64,000 bases of DNA, taken from assembly GCF_016107395.1 (NCBI RefSeq), contig NZ_JAAIKO010000007.1:186001-250000 (forward strand). Direction: 5' to 3'. Below are positions 1-9,568 of this stretch, one piece after another; within the stretch, counting starts at the first letter, position 1; every line of letters begins with the position of its first letter. Under the pieces are notes generated by a model. It searched no databases. It had not been told where the DNA came from and saw only the letters and a list, made by a program, of their open reading frames with translations. A program made the position numbers and the translations under genes. Source of the stretch: Streptomyces fildesensis. Its GTDB lineage: Bacteria > Actinomycetota > Actinomycetes > Streptomycetales > Streptomycetaceae.

Positions 1-683
1 CCCTTGGCCTCCGCGAGCCGCCCGAGATAGAGCAGATGCTCGCCGTCGCCCGCTCGGCGGGCGTCCGGGTCCGGCACGAAGTTGTGCTTCACCGCCAGCC
101 GTTCGGCCGGCATGCCGGCCCGCACCAGGACATCGCGCTGCGCAGCGGAGATGCAGAAGAACCGCTCCACGCCGGACCACCACCGCCGCCGGTTGACCGA
201 GAGGCTGACCGCGAGCGGCACCGTCGCAAGCCGGGAGTTCCGGTAGCAGCCGTGCCGTACGGCGGGCAGCGGCGCCGACCCGACGCACTCGGTGCACGGC
301 CGGCCGTCCCGCTGCAGCGTGCCGGGCGGGCAGACCTGGGTGTAGTTGTGCAGCGTGGCGACGACGGGCACACCGGCGTCGGCGCAGGCGGCAAGCACCG
401 CGGGCGACAGGAGCGGGAAGACGTTGTGGACGTGCACCACGTCAGGGCGTGAGGTGCGAAGCCGGGCGGCGAGCTCCGAGCGGACCGCCGGGTTCCACGG
501 CACGAGCAGCGGCAGCGCGACCTTGGCGAGCAGGGACAGGGTGGCGATGTCGTCGCTGCGCCGCTCGAACACCTCGACCCGGTGGCCGGCCTCGCGCAGC
601 AGAGCCACCTCCTGGTCGACGACCTTGTTCTCCCCGCTCGGCTGCGCCGAGGCGTAGCGGTTGTGCAACACGAGGACATGCAT
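1..683 (-). CDS. GT4-type glycosyltransferase, C-terminus beyond window edge
   Basis: The minus-strand reading frame starts at ATG 683 and begins MHVLVLHNRYASAQPSGENK, then runs open to the window edge for about 227 residues. The start MHVLVLHN, the later VVHVHNVFPLLSP stretch and ATLHNYTQVCPPGTL are typical of the N-terminal acceptor half of GT-B (GT4) glycosyltransferases. The sequence ends near LLYLGRLAEAKG, which is the start of the nucleotide-sugar-binding half, so the donor site is not visible. It follows the polymerase gene by 2 bp, so it is the next gene in the polysaccharide operon. It most likely adds a sugar to a lipid-linked intermediate in the cytoplasm. The donor cannot be predicted. 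Confidence 0.85.
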   Translation of the reverse strand, partial: MHVLVLHNRYASAQPSGENKVVDQEVALLREAGHRVEVFERRSDDIATLSLLAKVALPLLVPWNPAVRSELAARLRTSRPDVVHVHNVFPLLSPAVLAACADAGVPVVATLHNYTQVCPPGTLQRDGRPCTECVGSAPLPAVRHGCYRNSRLATVPLAVSLSVNRRRWWSGVERFFCISAAQRDVLVRAGMPAERLAVKHNFVPDPDARRAGDGEHLLYLGRLAEAK

Positions 684-685
684 GC

Positions 686-1936
686 TCAGATCACCTCCGA
701 TCTCTGGGCCCATCGCGGTATGTGCCGTCGAGGGACTTGGGGCGTGGAGCGGGGAGTGACCGCGGCAGGTGCCGCAAGCAGCGAGGCGGCCACGGCCAGA
801 TGCAGCAGATACGGCGAGGCGTCGCCAAGCCCGGCCTCGGTGTACGACGCGATCGCGCAGTAGCTGATCAGGAAGATCGCGCAGGCCCTCGACAGCGACG
901 GTGGCCGCAGCAACGCGACGCCGCCGAGCACGATGATGATCGCCGCTACCAGGGTGACGCCGGTCAGACCCTGCTCGTTGTAAACGGCCAGCCAGCTGTT
1001 GTCGATCGGCAGGCCGCCGAACGACTTGTCGCCCAGGCCCATGCCGAACCACTGCTCCGAGCTCGTCCGGGGGGCTGCCAGCAGGGCGTCCCAGACCTTG
1101 GCCCGACCGGTGAGGTTGGAGAAGTTCTCCTTGTCCTGTCCGCGCAGGAACCACGCCTGCAGCGCGGAGCTGAACCCCACCGCGGTCACCGTGGCGATCA
1201 CCACCGTCCAGCCGAAGAACCGGCGGGCGGCGGCGCTGGTCAGGACGAGCGAGCCGATCGCCAGCACCAGCCCGATGAGCAGGCCGAGCGTGGCCGTCCG
1301 GGTATGGGTCAGCGCGAGCAGGATGAGTGACGGCACGATGACTACCGCCGCGCTGCCCCTGTCGATCCGGTGCCCCAGTACGAGCAGCACGGTGAGCCCG
1401 ATGATCACTGCGGCGTACTGTCCGATCTGCGGCGGGGTGAGCGGCCACAACGCGCCGACAAGCCGCCCGCCGTAGAGCCCGGGCATGGCCGCTCCCGGTG
1501 AGGCGACCAGGCCGACGGCCACCGACCCGAGCACCGCGAAGTAGATCCGGATGTGGTGCCGTACGAACGTCAGGCCGCCGTCCCACCAGCGGCTGAGCAG
1601 CCACAGCGTGCCGATGAACAGAGCAAGCCGGGCGCAGCGGAACAGCGCACCCGACCCGGACTCCAGGCTCGCGCTGGAGATCATGCTCGGCACAAGGAGC
1701 AGGGTGAGCAGGAACACGAAGGCGCTGGGCCGGATGCGCAGCTGGAGATTACCTGCGAGCGCCAGCGCGAACGCGGCGACCAGCGCGCCCATGGTGACCA
1801 TCTGGATGAGGGAGCGGGGCAGCGGGATGATGGTCTTCGCTCCGGTGGAGCCGAGCGTGTTGAGGATCAGCAGCCCCCAGACCGTCCCGACGATCTTCGA
1901 CGTGTGCTCTGTGTGGTCCGGGCTCATCTCAACCAC
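686..1936 (-). CDS. O-antigen ligase/polymerase-like membrane protein (Wzy type)
   Basis: This 416-residue protein is almost entirely hydrophobic, with about ten predicted membrane segments and a polar loop around residues 255-310. The motif LALTHTRTATLGL near residue 208 resembles the Wzy_C/WaaL core found in O-antigen ligases and polysaccharide polymerases. The family joins lipid-linked repeat units on the outer face of the membrane, which fits two Wzz-like partners in the same operon. Its start overlaps the upstream beta-helix gene by 8 bp, so the two are probably translationally coupled. The last 25 residues are arginine-rich and probably cytoplasmic. Sequence similarity in this family is weak, so ligase and polymerase cannot be told apart here. 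Confidence 0.8.
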   Translation of the reverse strand: MVEMSPDHTEHTSKIVGTVWGLLILNTLGSTGAKTIIPLPRSLIQMVTMGALVAAFALALAGNLQLRIRPSAFVFLLTLLLVPSMISSASLESGSGALFRCARLALFIGTLWLLSRWWDGGLTFVRHHIRIYFAVLGSVAVGLVASPGAAMPGLYGGRLVGALWPLTPPQIGQYAAVIIGLTVLLVLGHRIDRGSAAVVIVPSLILLALTHTRTATLGLLIGLVLAIGSLVLTSAAARRFFGWTVVIATVTAVGFSSALQAWFLRGQDKENFSNLTGRAKVWDALLAAPRTSSEQWFGMGLGDKSFGGLPIDNSWLAVYNEQGLTGVTLVAAIIIVLGGVALLRPPSLSRACAIFLISYCAIASYTEAGLGDASPYLLHLAVAASLLAAPAAVTPRSTPQVPRRHIPRWAQRSEVI

Positions 1937-3458
1937 CGCCCTGTGCGCGGAGGGTGCTGCCCGTGTCCTGCTGGTACGGCGTGCCCTGCCACTGCCCGAA
2001 GTCGAGCACCCGGCTCGGGTCGTGGGCGACGAACTTCCACGGTCCGATGTAGACGTTGTCGTGCCAGCGGTTGTTCTGCTTGCCGGTGATCGCCTCGGCG
2101 ACCCGTTCGCCCTGGTACGGCGACCAGTCCGGATAGGTGCCGTAGTTGGCGAGGACCGCCATGCGGTCGCACTTCACCGTGCACTGGACGACGGACGTGT
2201 CCAGCACGAAGCGGTTCTCGTGGATGTCCACCCGCTGGGTCTTCCACCGGCAGTCGGCGTAGAGCGGTGCGGTGGCGATCGCCGGCCGTGCGCAGAGGTC
2301 GGTCTTCTTCACCAGCAACGTGCAGTCACCGGACGAGGTGTTGGCCGGGCTGTTGCAGAACCGGTCAGCGTTTTCCCACAGGGTGATCCCGGACCAGTTG
2401 TTCTCCAGCACGTTCCGGTAGATCTCGATCTTGTCCGTACGGGCTCGGATCCGTGGTTCGCCGCCGGACTCGGACACGTAGACGGTCGCGAACGGGAAGG
2501 TGTCGCCGCGGTCGGCGTACTTGCGGCCCTCGACCCAGTTGTTCCGCCGGATCGTGTTCTTCCGGATGACCGCGTTGTAGCTGGTCTCGTAGATCAGCGC
2601 GGCACCGTCGTTGGCCTCCAGCACGTTGTCCTCGATGCGGAAGTCGTTGTTGTTGGTGTCCGCCCACAACCCGGGTCCGCGGTTGTCGTGCACCCAGTTG
2701 CCGCGTATGTCGGCGCCGTTGACGGCCCAGAACTTGATGCCTCCGGTGCAGCCGCAGCCTTCCTTCCGCCGCTCCCAGTCGCCGGTGTTGTTGCCGACGA
2801 TCTCGTTGCCCTCGACCACCAGGCCGCTGATGGAGCCACCGGACTTGTACGCGTTCATTCCGTACTGCCCGTTGTTGCGCAGGCAGTTGGCGCGGACCTG
2901 CTGGCGGGCACCGGCCATCAGCCCGGCGCCGGAGTTGTACTGGATGGTCGAGTGCTCGATCAGCCATCCGTCGGCCGAGTCGTGGTTGACCACGCCCTCA
3001 TCCGGCGGCGCGACGAAATTCTGCACGGTCAGGTATTGAACGGTGACGTTGCCGGCGGTACCGCTGAACGCGTACTGGTTGGTCTTGCGGCCGTCGAGCA
3101 CCGCGCCCGGCGCACCGAGGTAGCGGTTCCCCTGCTTGGGGACGACCTGGGCGTAGCGGTCCGGGTCGAGCTTGTGCGTCCCCGGCCGAAGCCAGAACGT
3201 GGTGTTCGGGGGGCTGCTCTTGGTCTTCGCAGCCAGGTCACCGACCACTGCGGGGTCGACCGCGACCGCGCCCGCCGGCGCCTCCGCCGGCCCGGCCGGG
3301 GGCTTGGCGCACACCTGGGTCACGGGTTGGGCCACGGACGTGGATGGCGCGGCGGCCGGCTCCGGCCGCGCGCCCGGCGTGCTCTCACAGCCCGTCGCCG
3401 CCAGCAGGACCAGTACCAGCGGTGCCGTCGACAGCGCCCGGTGCCGCCTCTTGATCAC
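1929..3458 (-). CDS. Right-handed parallel beta-helix lipoprotein
   Basis: The protein starts at GTG 3458 (an adjacent GTG at 3461 is possible), preceded by GGGAGGGAG and overlapping the upstream stop as GTGA. Residues 1-24 form a lipoprotein signal ending in the lipobox LLAATGC, followed by a Pro/Ala-rich linker. The rest has many short N-rich turns such as VQYLTVQNF, VVEGNEIVGNN and IRRNTIRRNN, the usual look of PbH1 right-handed beta-helix repeats. Such proteins are polysaccharide lyases or C5-epimerases; AlgG of alginate synthesis is one example. No AlgG-type DPHD motif was seen. It is probably anchored outside the membrane and acts on the nascent exopolysaccharide. The exact activity is unknown. 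Confidence 0.8.
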   Translation of the reverse strand: MIKRRHRALSTAPLVLVLLAATGCESTPGARPEPAAAPSTSVAQPVTQVCAKPPAGPAEAPAGAVAVDPAVVGDLAAKTKSSPPNTTFWLRPGTHKLDPDRYAQVVPKQGNRYLGAPGAVLDGRKTNQYAFSGTAGNVTVQYLTVQNFVAPPDEGVVNHDSADGWLIEHSTIQYNSGAGLMAGARQQVRANCLRNNGQYGMNAYKSGGSISGLVVEGNEIVGNNTGDWERRKEGCGCTGGIKFWAVNGADIRGNWVHDNRGPGLWADTNNNDFRIEDNVLEANDGAALIYETSYNAVIRKNTIRRNNWVEGRKYADRGDTFPFATVYVSESGGEPRIRARTDKIEIYRNVLENNWSGITLWENADRFCNSPANTSSGDCTLLVKKTDLCARPAIATAPLYADCRWKTQRVDIHENRFVLDTSVVQCTVKCDRMAVLANYGTYPDWSPYQGERVAEAITGKQNNRWHDNVYIGPWKFVAHDPSRVLDFGQWQGTPYQQDTGSTLRAQGGG

Positions 3459-5437
3459 CACGCGTTCTCCCTCCCGCGGAACGTGAGTACGGTGGTGAAC
3501 TCCCCCAACAGCGCGGGGCCGTCGGTGAAGCCGGTGCCGACCAGCGTGGTGCTGGGTTCCTTGCGCCCGAAGCCGGTGGAGTACCAGCCCAGCGGCGGGT
3601 CGCTCTCGCCGCGATGCGCCCGCCAACTCAGCTGCCCGGACAGGTCGAGCACCGCGGAGCGGTCCTCGCCGTCCCGGTTCCAGGTGAGCACGGCCCGGTT
3701 CCCCACCAGGTCCGCGGCGATCGCCGGGCCGAGGTGGAACGCCAGGCGCACGGCCCGGCGCGGGCCGCGCACCTCGTCAACCACCCGCAACTCCATGGTT
3801 GCGGCGGTCAGTTCCACCCGGCGGCGGTGCACGGAGCGCTGGTAACCGTCGTGCTCGGCGCTCCAGCGGGCCACACCTTCGCTGGATGTGTCCGCGACCA
3901 GGACGCGGCTGCGGGCATGCCGGGTCCACAGGAACGGCCCGCCGGAGACGGACTGGTCACCGTCGTCCAGTTGCAGGGTGTTGTGGCCGAGGGTCGACCG
4001 GAAGTACTGCCGCCACTGGGGCTGTCCGTGGTAGCAGTACGTCCCCGGGTCGGCGAGCACGTCAACCCCGTCGTGCCGGACCTCCACGGACAGCGCGTCC
4101 GCGTGGCCATGCGCGGCGATGGACAGGAACCCGTGCGGACCGCCGTCGCAGCGGCACCAGATCTCCTCCGGACCGCGCAGGATGGTGAGCCCCGCGTCGG
4201 CGAAGTGGGCCGGTCGGCTTGGCGGGCGGGTCACGGCCGGTGTGGTTCCCATTTCCGCGTACGGCCGGATGAGCGCGGCAAGGAGCTGGGTGCGCACATC
4301 GGTGTCGGACACCGTCGGCCACCAGTCGAGTCGGCCGAACACGGCGTCCCCGGTGGCAAGGAGCGAGGCCCAGCGGTCGGTGCCCGCGCCGTCCACGACC
4401 AGACCGTACCCGTCGTCCGCGTCCCCCTGGCGCGGCGGCCGCAGCCGGCCGTCCACGACGGCCGCGAGCGCGTCGGTCATCCGCAGCAGCACCAGCCGGA
4501 TCGACGCGGGGACGGGCACGTCGGCGGCATCCGCCTCGGCCACCGCGGCCATGCCGAGTTCAAGGACGAGTCCGTGATACTCGGTGGCCAACTCGCGGTT
4601 GAGGCCGGAGGGGAAGGTGTTGCTTCGCAGCTGCCGCTCCAGCGACCGCAGCGCGTCGGCTCGCCAGCGCGCCGATGAGGGGAACCACCCGAATGCGCAG
4701 GCCCCGGCGAACTGCCCGGCGGTCTCGGCGATGACGTGGTTGTTCGCCGAGGACCCCCGACTGGGGAAGGCGGCCAGCCAGCGCTGGTGGTGCCAGATCT
4801 GGTTCAGCGCAACCGGGTTGCGCTCGAAAAGACCGGCCGCGCCCGGCCAGCCGTCGAGCAGCCGGCGGATCCACACCCAGGACAACAGCCGGATCCCCAG
4901 CTCGATGCCGCTGATCCAGTGCACGCCACGCAGCGGTGGGTTGGCCGTCCACCAGGACCGCAGGTGCTCGGCCACTCGCTCGGCGTACCGCTCGTTCCCG
5001 GTGATCGCGTAGGCGGCGGCGAGCACGGTGAGGTACTGGTGCCGGGACAGCTCCCAGATCTGCTTGATGTCCCCGACCGCGTCCTCGTTCCGGTACGGCA
5101 CGTCGAAGGCGTAACCGGACGGAGCCCGTCGCCCGGTCTTCGGGTCGTACGACCAGTCCGGGTCGGCCAGGTCGTCGCGGTCCACCCCGAAGTACTCGGC
5201 GTGCCCGTCCATCAGCCGGTCCGCCTCGGCGATGAGACGTTTCGCGGCGTCCGGTGGCACTGCGGCGATCGTCCCGGCGGGCAGTACCGCGGTGAACCGG
5301 GCGCCGGTCACGCTCGGGCAGTCCGGCAGCGCCGACCGCCACCGCCGCCTGCGCACCGCGTCGCCCGCCCGGCCGCCGACCTCTCGCGGTCCCATCCGGG
5401 ACAACCGCCGCAGGTACCAGCCCGCGCTCATGGTCAT
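3455..5437 (-). CDS. Heparinase II/III family protein (alginate-lyase-like N-domain)
   Basis: The chosen start is ATG 5437, which overlaps the upstream stop as ATGA and gives MTMSAGWYLRRLSRMGPREV, the usual start of this family. The frame is open further upstream, but that part is an antisense-like extension into the neighbouring gene. The product has about 660 residues. The N-terminal half is helical (toroid) and includes the SANNHVIAE motif near residue 230. The C-terminal half contains the beta-rich Hepar_II_III domain with HGHADALS near residue 450. Family members cleave uronic-acid polysaccharides by beta-elimination. In polysaccharide operons they are thought to trim or edit the product. 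No Sec signal is obvious, so how it reaches its substrate is unclear. Confidence 0.85.
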   Translation of the reverse strand: MTMSAGWYLRRLSRMGPREVGGRAGDAVRRRRWRSALPDCPSVTGARFTAVLPAGTIAAVPPDAAKRLIAEADRLMDGHAEYFGVDRDDLADPDWSYDPKTGRRAPSGYAFDVPYRNEDAVGDIKQIWELSRHQYLTVLAAAYAITGNERYAERVAEHLRSWWTANPPLRGVHWISGIELGIRLLSWVWIRRLLDGWPGAAGLFERNPVALNQIWHHQRWLAAFPSRGSSANNHVIAETAGQFAGACAFGWFPSSARWRADALRSLERQLRSNTFPSGLNRELATEYHGLVLELGMAAVAEADAADVPVPASIRLVLLRMTDALAAVVDGRLRPPRQGDADDGYGLVVDGAGTDRWASLLATGDAVFGRLDWWPTVSDTDVRTQLLAALIRPYAEMGTTPAVTRPPSRPAHFADAGLTILRGPEEIWCRCDGGPHGFLSIAAHGHADALSVEVRHDGVDVLADPGTYCYHGQPQWRQYFRSTLGHNTLQLDDGDQSVSGGPFLWTRHARSRVLVADTSSEGVARWSAEHDGYQRSVHRRRVELTAATMELRVVDEVRGPRRAVRLAFHLGPAIAADLVGNRAVLTWNRDGEDRSAVLDLSGQLSWRAHRGESDPPLGWYSTGFGRKEPSTTLVGTGFTDGPALLGEFTTVLTFRGRENAW

Positions 5438-7614
5438 CGGGCCCTCGCCAACGTCACCGGCGCGCCGCCGACCAGGCTGGCCCGCACGGCGAGGGTGGCC
5501 GCCGTGGTGGCGACCAGCGACTCCAGCGGCACCGGCATCGGCCCGCCGGTCCGCACGGCCTTGATGAACGCGGCCAGCTCGGCGGACTGGCCCTTGTCCC
5601 GGGCCTTGGGCAGCCGCGAACTGACCCACCGCTTACGGCCGTATACCGAGGCACGGACGAAGTCGTCGAGCCGCAGCACCTTGCCGTCCGCGATCAGGTC
5701 CAGCGTCTCCTTGGGGAAGCCGGGCGGGCCGGTGGTGATGTAGCTGATGGTGGCGGTGGACCCGTCCGGGTAGCGCAGCACGACCTGCAGGTCCTCGTTA
5801 CCGGACGTGGCGACCGCGTACACCGAGACCGGGTCGGCCGCGAGCAGCCAGCTCGCCGTGTCGATGAAGTGCCCGCCCTCACCGGCGAACCGCGAGCCCT
5901 CGGCGCCCTGTTGGAGGTACCAGCTGCCGTGCTGCAGCCGACCTGCGTTGACCAGGTAGCGGAGGCTCGCAGGACCGGTCCTGGCGCCGAACCGATTGCT
6001 GGCCTCCTGCAGCAGCGGCGCGAACCGGCGGTTGAAGCCCACCTGCAGCCGGTCGTTGCCGGACTCCTCCACCGCCGCGAGCACGCCTGCCAGCTCGTCC
6101 TCGGTGAGGGCCAGGGGCTTCTCGACGAACACCGCCTTGCCTGCCAGCAGTGCCCTTCGCGTCAGTTCGGCGTGCGAGCTGTGCCGGGTGACCACGAAGA
6201 CCGCGTCGATGGACGGGTCGCCGAGCACGGCGTCGAGATCGGTGGTCGCCTCGGCGAAGCCGAACTTCCGCTGCGCGTTGGCCGCGGACAGCGCCGTCGT
6301 GGTGACGACCGTGGACAACTCGACGCCGTCGCGCTGTGCCAGGTGCGGCAGCAGCATCGACGTCGCGTAGTTTCCCGCGCCGACGAACGCAAGGCGCACC
6401 TGCGCCTTGGGTGACCCGGCCGTGGTGGGCGCCTTGTCGCTGCGTCGCACCGCGGGCACGGTCACCGCCGGGGCCTGCGCTTCCTCCTTCTGTTCGGGGT
6501 ACCGGAACAGCACGGCCACGGCCTTCAGGTCGCCGTCCTTCAGGCGCTGGTACGTCTCGACGGCGTCATCGAAGTCGGAGATGTGGGAGACCAGGGGCTC
6601 CACGTCGACGCGGCCGCGGGCGAGGAGATCGAGGAAGGACGCCAGGTTGCGGCGCTCGGTCCAGCGCACGTAGCCGATCGGGTAGTCGCGCCCCTCCAGC
6701 TCGTACTCCGGGTCGTAGCGCCCGGGGCCGTAACTGCGGGAGAACCGGACGTCGAGCTCTTTCTCGTAGTACGCGTTCCACGGAAGGTCAAGGCGGCACT
6801 TGCCGATGTCGACGACCCGGCCGCGGTCCCGGCTCAACCGGGCGGCCAACTCGACGGGTTGGTTGGTACCGCCGCCGGCGGCCAGGTACACCTGGTCCAC
6901 GCCGTGCCCGTCGGTGAGCTCGACAACGGCGGCTTCCACGGCCGCGGACGAGGGATCGCCGCAGGCCGCGGCGCCCAGGCGCTCGGCGAGCTCGCAGCGC
7001 ACCGGGTCGGGGTCGACGCCGACGACGCGGACTCCCGAGGCGGTGAGCAACTGCACCACCAACTGCCCGATCAGCCCGAGGCCGATGACCAGCGCCACGT
7101 CGCCGAGCTGTGGCTCGCCGCGGCGGACGCCCTGCATCGCGATAGACCCGACCGTGCCGAAGGCCGCGTGCCGTGGCGAGAGGCCGTCCGGCACCCGGGC
7201 GTAGAGGTTCTTCGGCACCCAGTTCAGCTCGGCGTGCAGCGCGTGTTCATTGCCTGCGCAGGCCACGAGGTCGCCGACCTTCACATCGTCGATCCCGGTG
7301 CCGACCTCCTCGACCACCCCGCACAGCGAGTAGCCCAACGGTGTGTAGGAGTCCAGCTTGCCCATCACCTTGCGGTAGGTGGCCGGCACCCCGTTGGTGG
7401 CCACGCTCTGCATCACCTTGGCCACCTGGTCGGGACGGGAGCGGGCCTTGCCCACCATCGACAGGCCGGCCTCGGACACCTTCATCAGCTCGGTCCCGGT
7501 GGATATCAGCGAGTACGCGCTGCGGACCAGCACACCGCCCGGCTTGCACCCCGGCACCGGTACGTCGAGCAGCGCCAACTCGCCGCTCTTGTAGTTCTGC
7601 ACAACCTGCTTCAC
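5434..7614 (-). CDS. Bi-domain oxidoreductase: zinc-type alcohol dehydrogenase fused to Gfo/Idh/MocA
   Basis: Two dehydrogenase domains are fused in 726 residues. Residues 1 to about 350 are a medium-chain alcohol dehydrogenase fold with the nucleotide-binding motif IGLGLIGQ near residue 180. A linker rich in Ala, Glu and Pro follows. From about residue 400 there is a Gfo/Idh/MocA domain starting VRLAFVGAGNYATSMLLPHL, with EKPLAL in the expected place. The same fusion is commonly found in polysaccharide clusters beside heparinase II/III genes, as here, where the two overlap by 4 bp. It is probably a sugar-nucleotide or glycan-modifying NAD(P)-dependent oxidoreductase. The substrate is unknown. 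Confidence 0.85.
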   Translation of the reverse strand: MKQVVQNYKSGELALLDVPVPGCKPGGVLVRSAYSLISTGTELMKVSEAGLSMVGKARSRPDQVAKVMQSVATNGVPATYRKVMGKLDSYTPLGYSLCGVVEEVGTGIDDVKVGDLVACAGNEHALHAELNWVPKNLYARVPDGLSPRHAAFGTVGSIAMQGVRRGEPQLGDVALVIGLGLIGQLVVQLLTASGVRVVGVDPDPVRCELAERLGAAACGDPSSAAVEAAVVELTDGHGVDQVYLAAGGGTNQPVELAARLSRDRGRVVDIGKCRLDLPWNAYYEKELDVRFSRSYGPGRYDPEYELEGRDYPIGYVRWTERRNLASFLDLLARGRVDVEPLVSHISDFDDAVETYQRLKDGDLKAVAVLFRYPEQKEEAQAPAVTVPAVRRSDKAPTTAGSPKAQVRLAFVGAGNYATSMLLPHLAQRDGVELSTVVTTTALSAANAQRKFGFAEATTDLDAVLGDPSIDAVFVVTRHSSHAELTRRALLAGKAVFVEKPLALTEDELAGVLAAVEESGNDRLQVGFNRRFAPLLQEASNRFGARTGPASLRYLVNAGRLQHGSWYLQQGAEGSRFAGEGGHFIDTASWLLAADPVSVYAVATSGNEDLQVVLRYPDGSTATISYITTGPPGFPKETLDLIADGKVLRLDDFVRASVYGRKRWVSSRLPKARDKGQSAELAAFIKAVRTGGPMPVPLESLVATTAATLAVRASLVGGAPVTLARAR

Positions 7615-7639
7615 CCGAACTCCTTTTGTTTCTACGCCG

Positions 7640-9565
7640 TCAGGGGTGGGTCCGGCCGGAGCCGGAGGTCGCGCCGCGATACCAGTACTCGAGGGTCAGC
7701 ACATGCCACAGATGCTTGGAGAAGTCCCGCTGCCCGGCGGCGTCCTCGGCGACCATCCGCGCCAGCGCGTCGCGGCGCAGGATCCCGGAATTGACGAGCA
7801 CGCCGTCGTTCACCACCTCGCGCACCAGCGGTGCCAGATCCCGGCTCATCCAGGCCCGCAGCGGGGCGCTGAACAGGCCCTTGGGCCGGTATGCGATCTC
7901 CCGGGGCAGGATCGAGGTGGCCGCCTCCTTGAGGACGGCCTTGCCCTGCCGGCCGACGATCTTGCGATCGCCGGGCACGGCGAACGCCGCCTTGACCACC
8001 TCGACGTCCACGTACGGCACCCGCACCTCGGTCGACGCGGCCATGCTGGAGCGGTCCGTGTAGGCGAGGTTCAGGCCCGGCAGGAACATCCGGGCGTCGC
8101 CCAGGCACATGCGATTGACGAAGTCGTCGAGTTCGTTGTCCTGGTAGATGTCCGCGTGCTCGGTCAGCACGTCATCGACCGTCCCGGCCAGGTCCGGATT
8201 GACCAGGGCGAGCAGTTCGTCCTGGTCGTACATGGTGTAGCTGCGCCGGAACGCGGTCTCCTCCGGCAGATCGGCGAAGGAGAGGAACCGCTTCGCGAAG
8301 CGCACCGACCGGTACCCCCGGCGGGCCGTGGCGACCGGCAGCCGGTCCACGGCCCTGGACAGGCCGCGCCGCAGGGGCCGCGGGACGCGCTGGTAGCGCA
8401 GCGCGAGCAGGTTGGCCAGGTGCTTGCGGTACCCGGCGAACAGCTCGTCGGCACCCATCCCCGAGAGCATCACCTTGACCCCGGCCTCCCGGGCGGCCTC
8501 GCAGATCAGGAACGTGTTGATCGCGGCGGGGTCGCCGATCGGCTCGTCCAGGTGGTACGTCATCTGCGGCAGCAGGTCCAGCACGTTCGGAGCGATCTCG
8601 ATCTCGTGCAGGTCGACGCCGAACCGCTCGGCCACCTGCCGGGCATAGCGAAGGTCGTCCGGCATCGCCTCGAACTTGGCGTCCTCGGCGCGGAACCCGA
8701 TCGTGTAGGCGGAGATCCCGGGTTGGTCGCGGGCCGCCAGGGCGGTGAGGTAGCTGGAGTCGAGACCGCCGGAGAGGAAGGTCGCCACGGGTACGTCGGA
8801 GAGCAGGTGGCGTCGAGTCGACTCCTCGACGATGGCAGCGATATCCGGCCGCTCGCCGCTGCGGGCCCGCTCCTGGCCCTCGGCGGCGACGTCCCGCAGG
8901 TTCCAGTACTGGCCGCGCTCCACCCGGCCGTCGGGCCGGCACCGCAGCCAGCTCCCCGGCGGCAGCTTCTCCGCTTCGCGGAACGCGCAGCGTGAGTCCG
9001 GCACCCAGTAGTACAGCAGCGAGGCCACCAGCGCCGCATCGTCCACCTGCAGCGACCCGCCGGTGGCGGCGGCGAGCGCCTTGAGCTCGGAGGCGAACAC
9101 CAGGCCCGCACCGCGCCGGAGCAGGAACAGCGGCTTGATGCCGAGTTGGTCGCGGGCGAGCACGAGGTCACCGGTTCGCTCGTCGAAGATCCCGAACGCG
9201 AACATGCCGCGCAGCCGGGGCAGGCAGTCCGTGCCCCAGCGCCGCCAGGCCTCCAGCAGCACCTCGGTGTCGGAGGTACCGCGGAAGCGCACCCCCGCGG
9301 CTGCCAGTTCGCCGCGCAGCTCGGGCGCGTTGTACAGCTCGCCGTTGTACGTCAGGACGAGGCCGTCCGAGACCATCGGCTGGGCGCCGGTCTCGGACAG
9401 GTCGATGATGGCCAGCCGGCGGTGCCCCAGGTGCACTTCGCCGTCACCGACGGGGTGGCCGTACCGGCCCGCCCCGTCAGGACCGCGGTGGGCGAGGGTA
9501 TCGGTGAGCCGGTCGGTCACGACCTTCCCGTCCGGCCATCGGTACGTGCCTGCTATGCCGCACAT
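7640..9565 (-). CDS. asnB: Asparagine synthase-like glutamine amidotransferase
   Basis: The 641-residue protein begins MCGIAGTYRWPDGK, so Cys2 is placed to be the glutaminase nucleophile of a class-II (Ntn) amidotransferase. HRGPDGAG and HRRLAIIDLS follow as in AsnB. The ATP pyrophosphatase signature FLSGGLDSSYL lies near residue 265, opening the synthetase domain that fills the rest. AsnB-like proteins in surface-polysaccharide loci (WbpS is the known type) amidate the carboxyl group of uronic acids instead of making asparagine. Its position between the Wzz-like genes and the oxidoreductase, with an uronate-forming dehydrogenase in the same operon, supports that role. The asparagine activity itself cannot be excluded. 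Confidence 0.88.
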   Translation of the reverse strand: MCGIAGTYRWPDGKVVTDRLTDTLAHRGPDGAGRYGHPVGDGEVHLGHRRLAIIDLSETGAQPMVSDGLVLTYNGELYNAPELRGELAAAGVRFRGTSDTEVLLEAWRRWGTDCLPRLRGMFAFGIFDERTGDLVLARDQLGIKPLFLLRRGAGLVFASELKALAAATGGSLQVDDAALVASLLYYWVPDSRCAFREAEKLPPGSWLRCRPDGRVERGQYWNLRDVAAEGQERARSGERPDIAAIVEESTRRHLLSDVPVATFLSGGLDSSYLTALAARDQPGISAYTIGFRAEDAKFEAMPDDLRYARQVAERFGVDLHEIEIAPNVLDLLPQMTYHLDEPIGDPAAINTFLICEAAREAGVKVMLSGMGADELFAGYRKHLANLLALRYQRVPRPLRRGLSRAVDRLPVATARRGYRSVRFAKRFLSFADLPEETAFRRSYTMYDQDELLALVNPDLAGTVDDVLTEHADIYQDNELDDFVNRMCLGDARMFLPGLNLAYTDRSSMAASTEVRVPYVDVEVVKAAFAVPGDRKIVGRQGKAVLKEAATSILPREIAYRPKGLFSAPLRAWMSRDLAPLVREVVNDGVLVNSGILRRDALARMVAEDAAGQRDFSKHLWHVLTLEYWYRGATSGSGRTHP

Positions 9566-9568
9566 GTA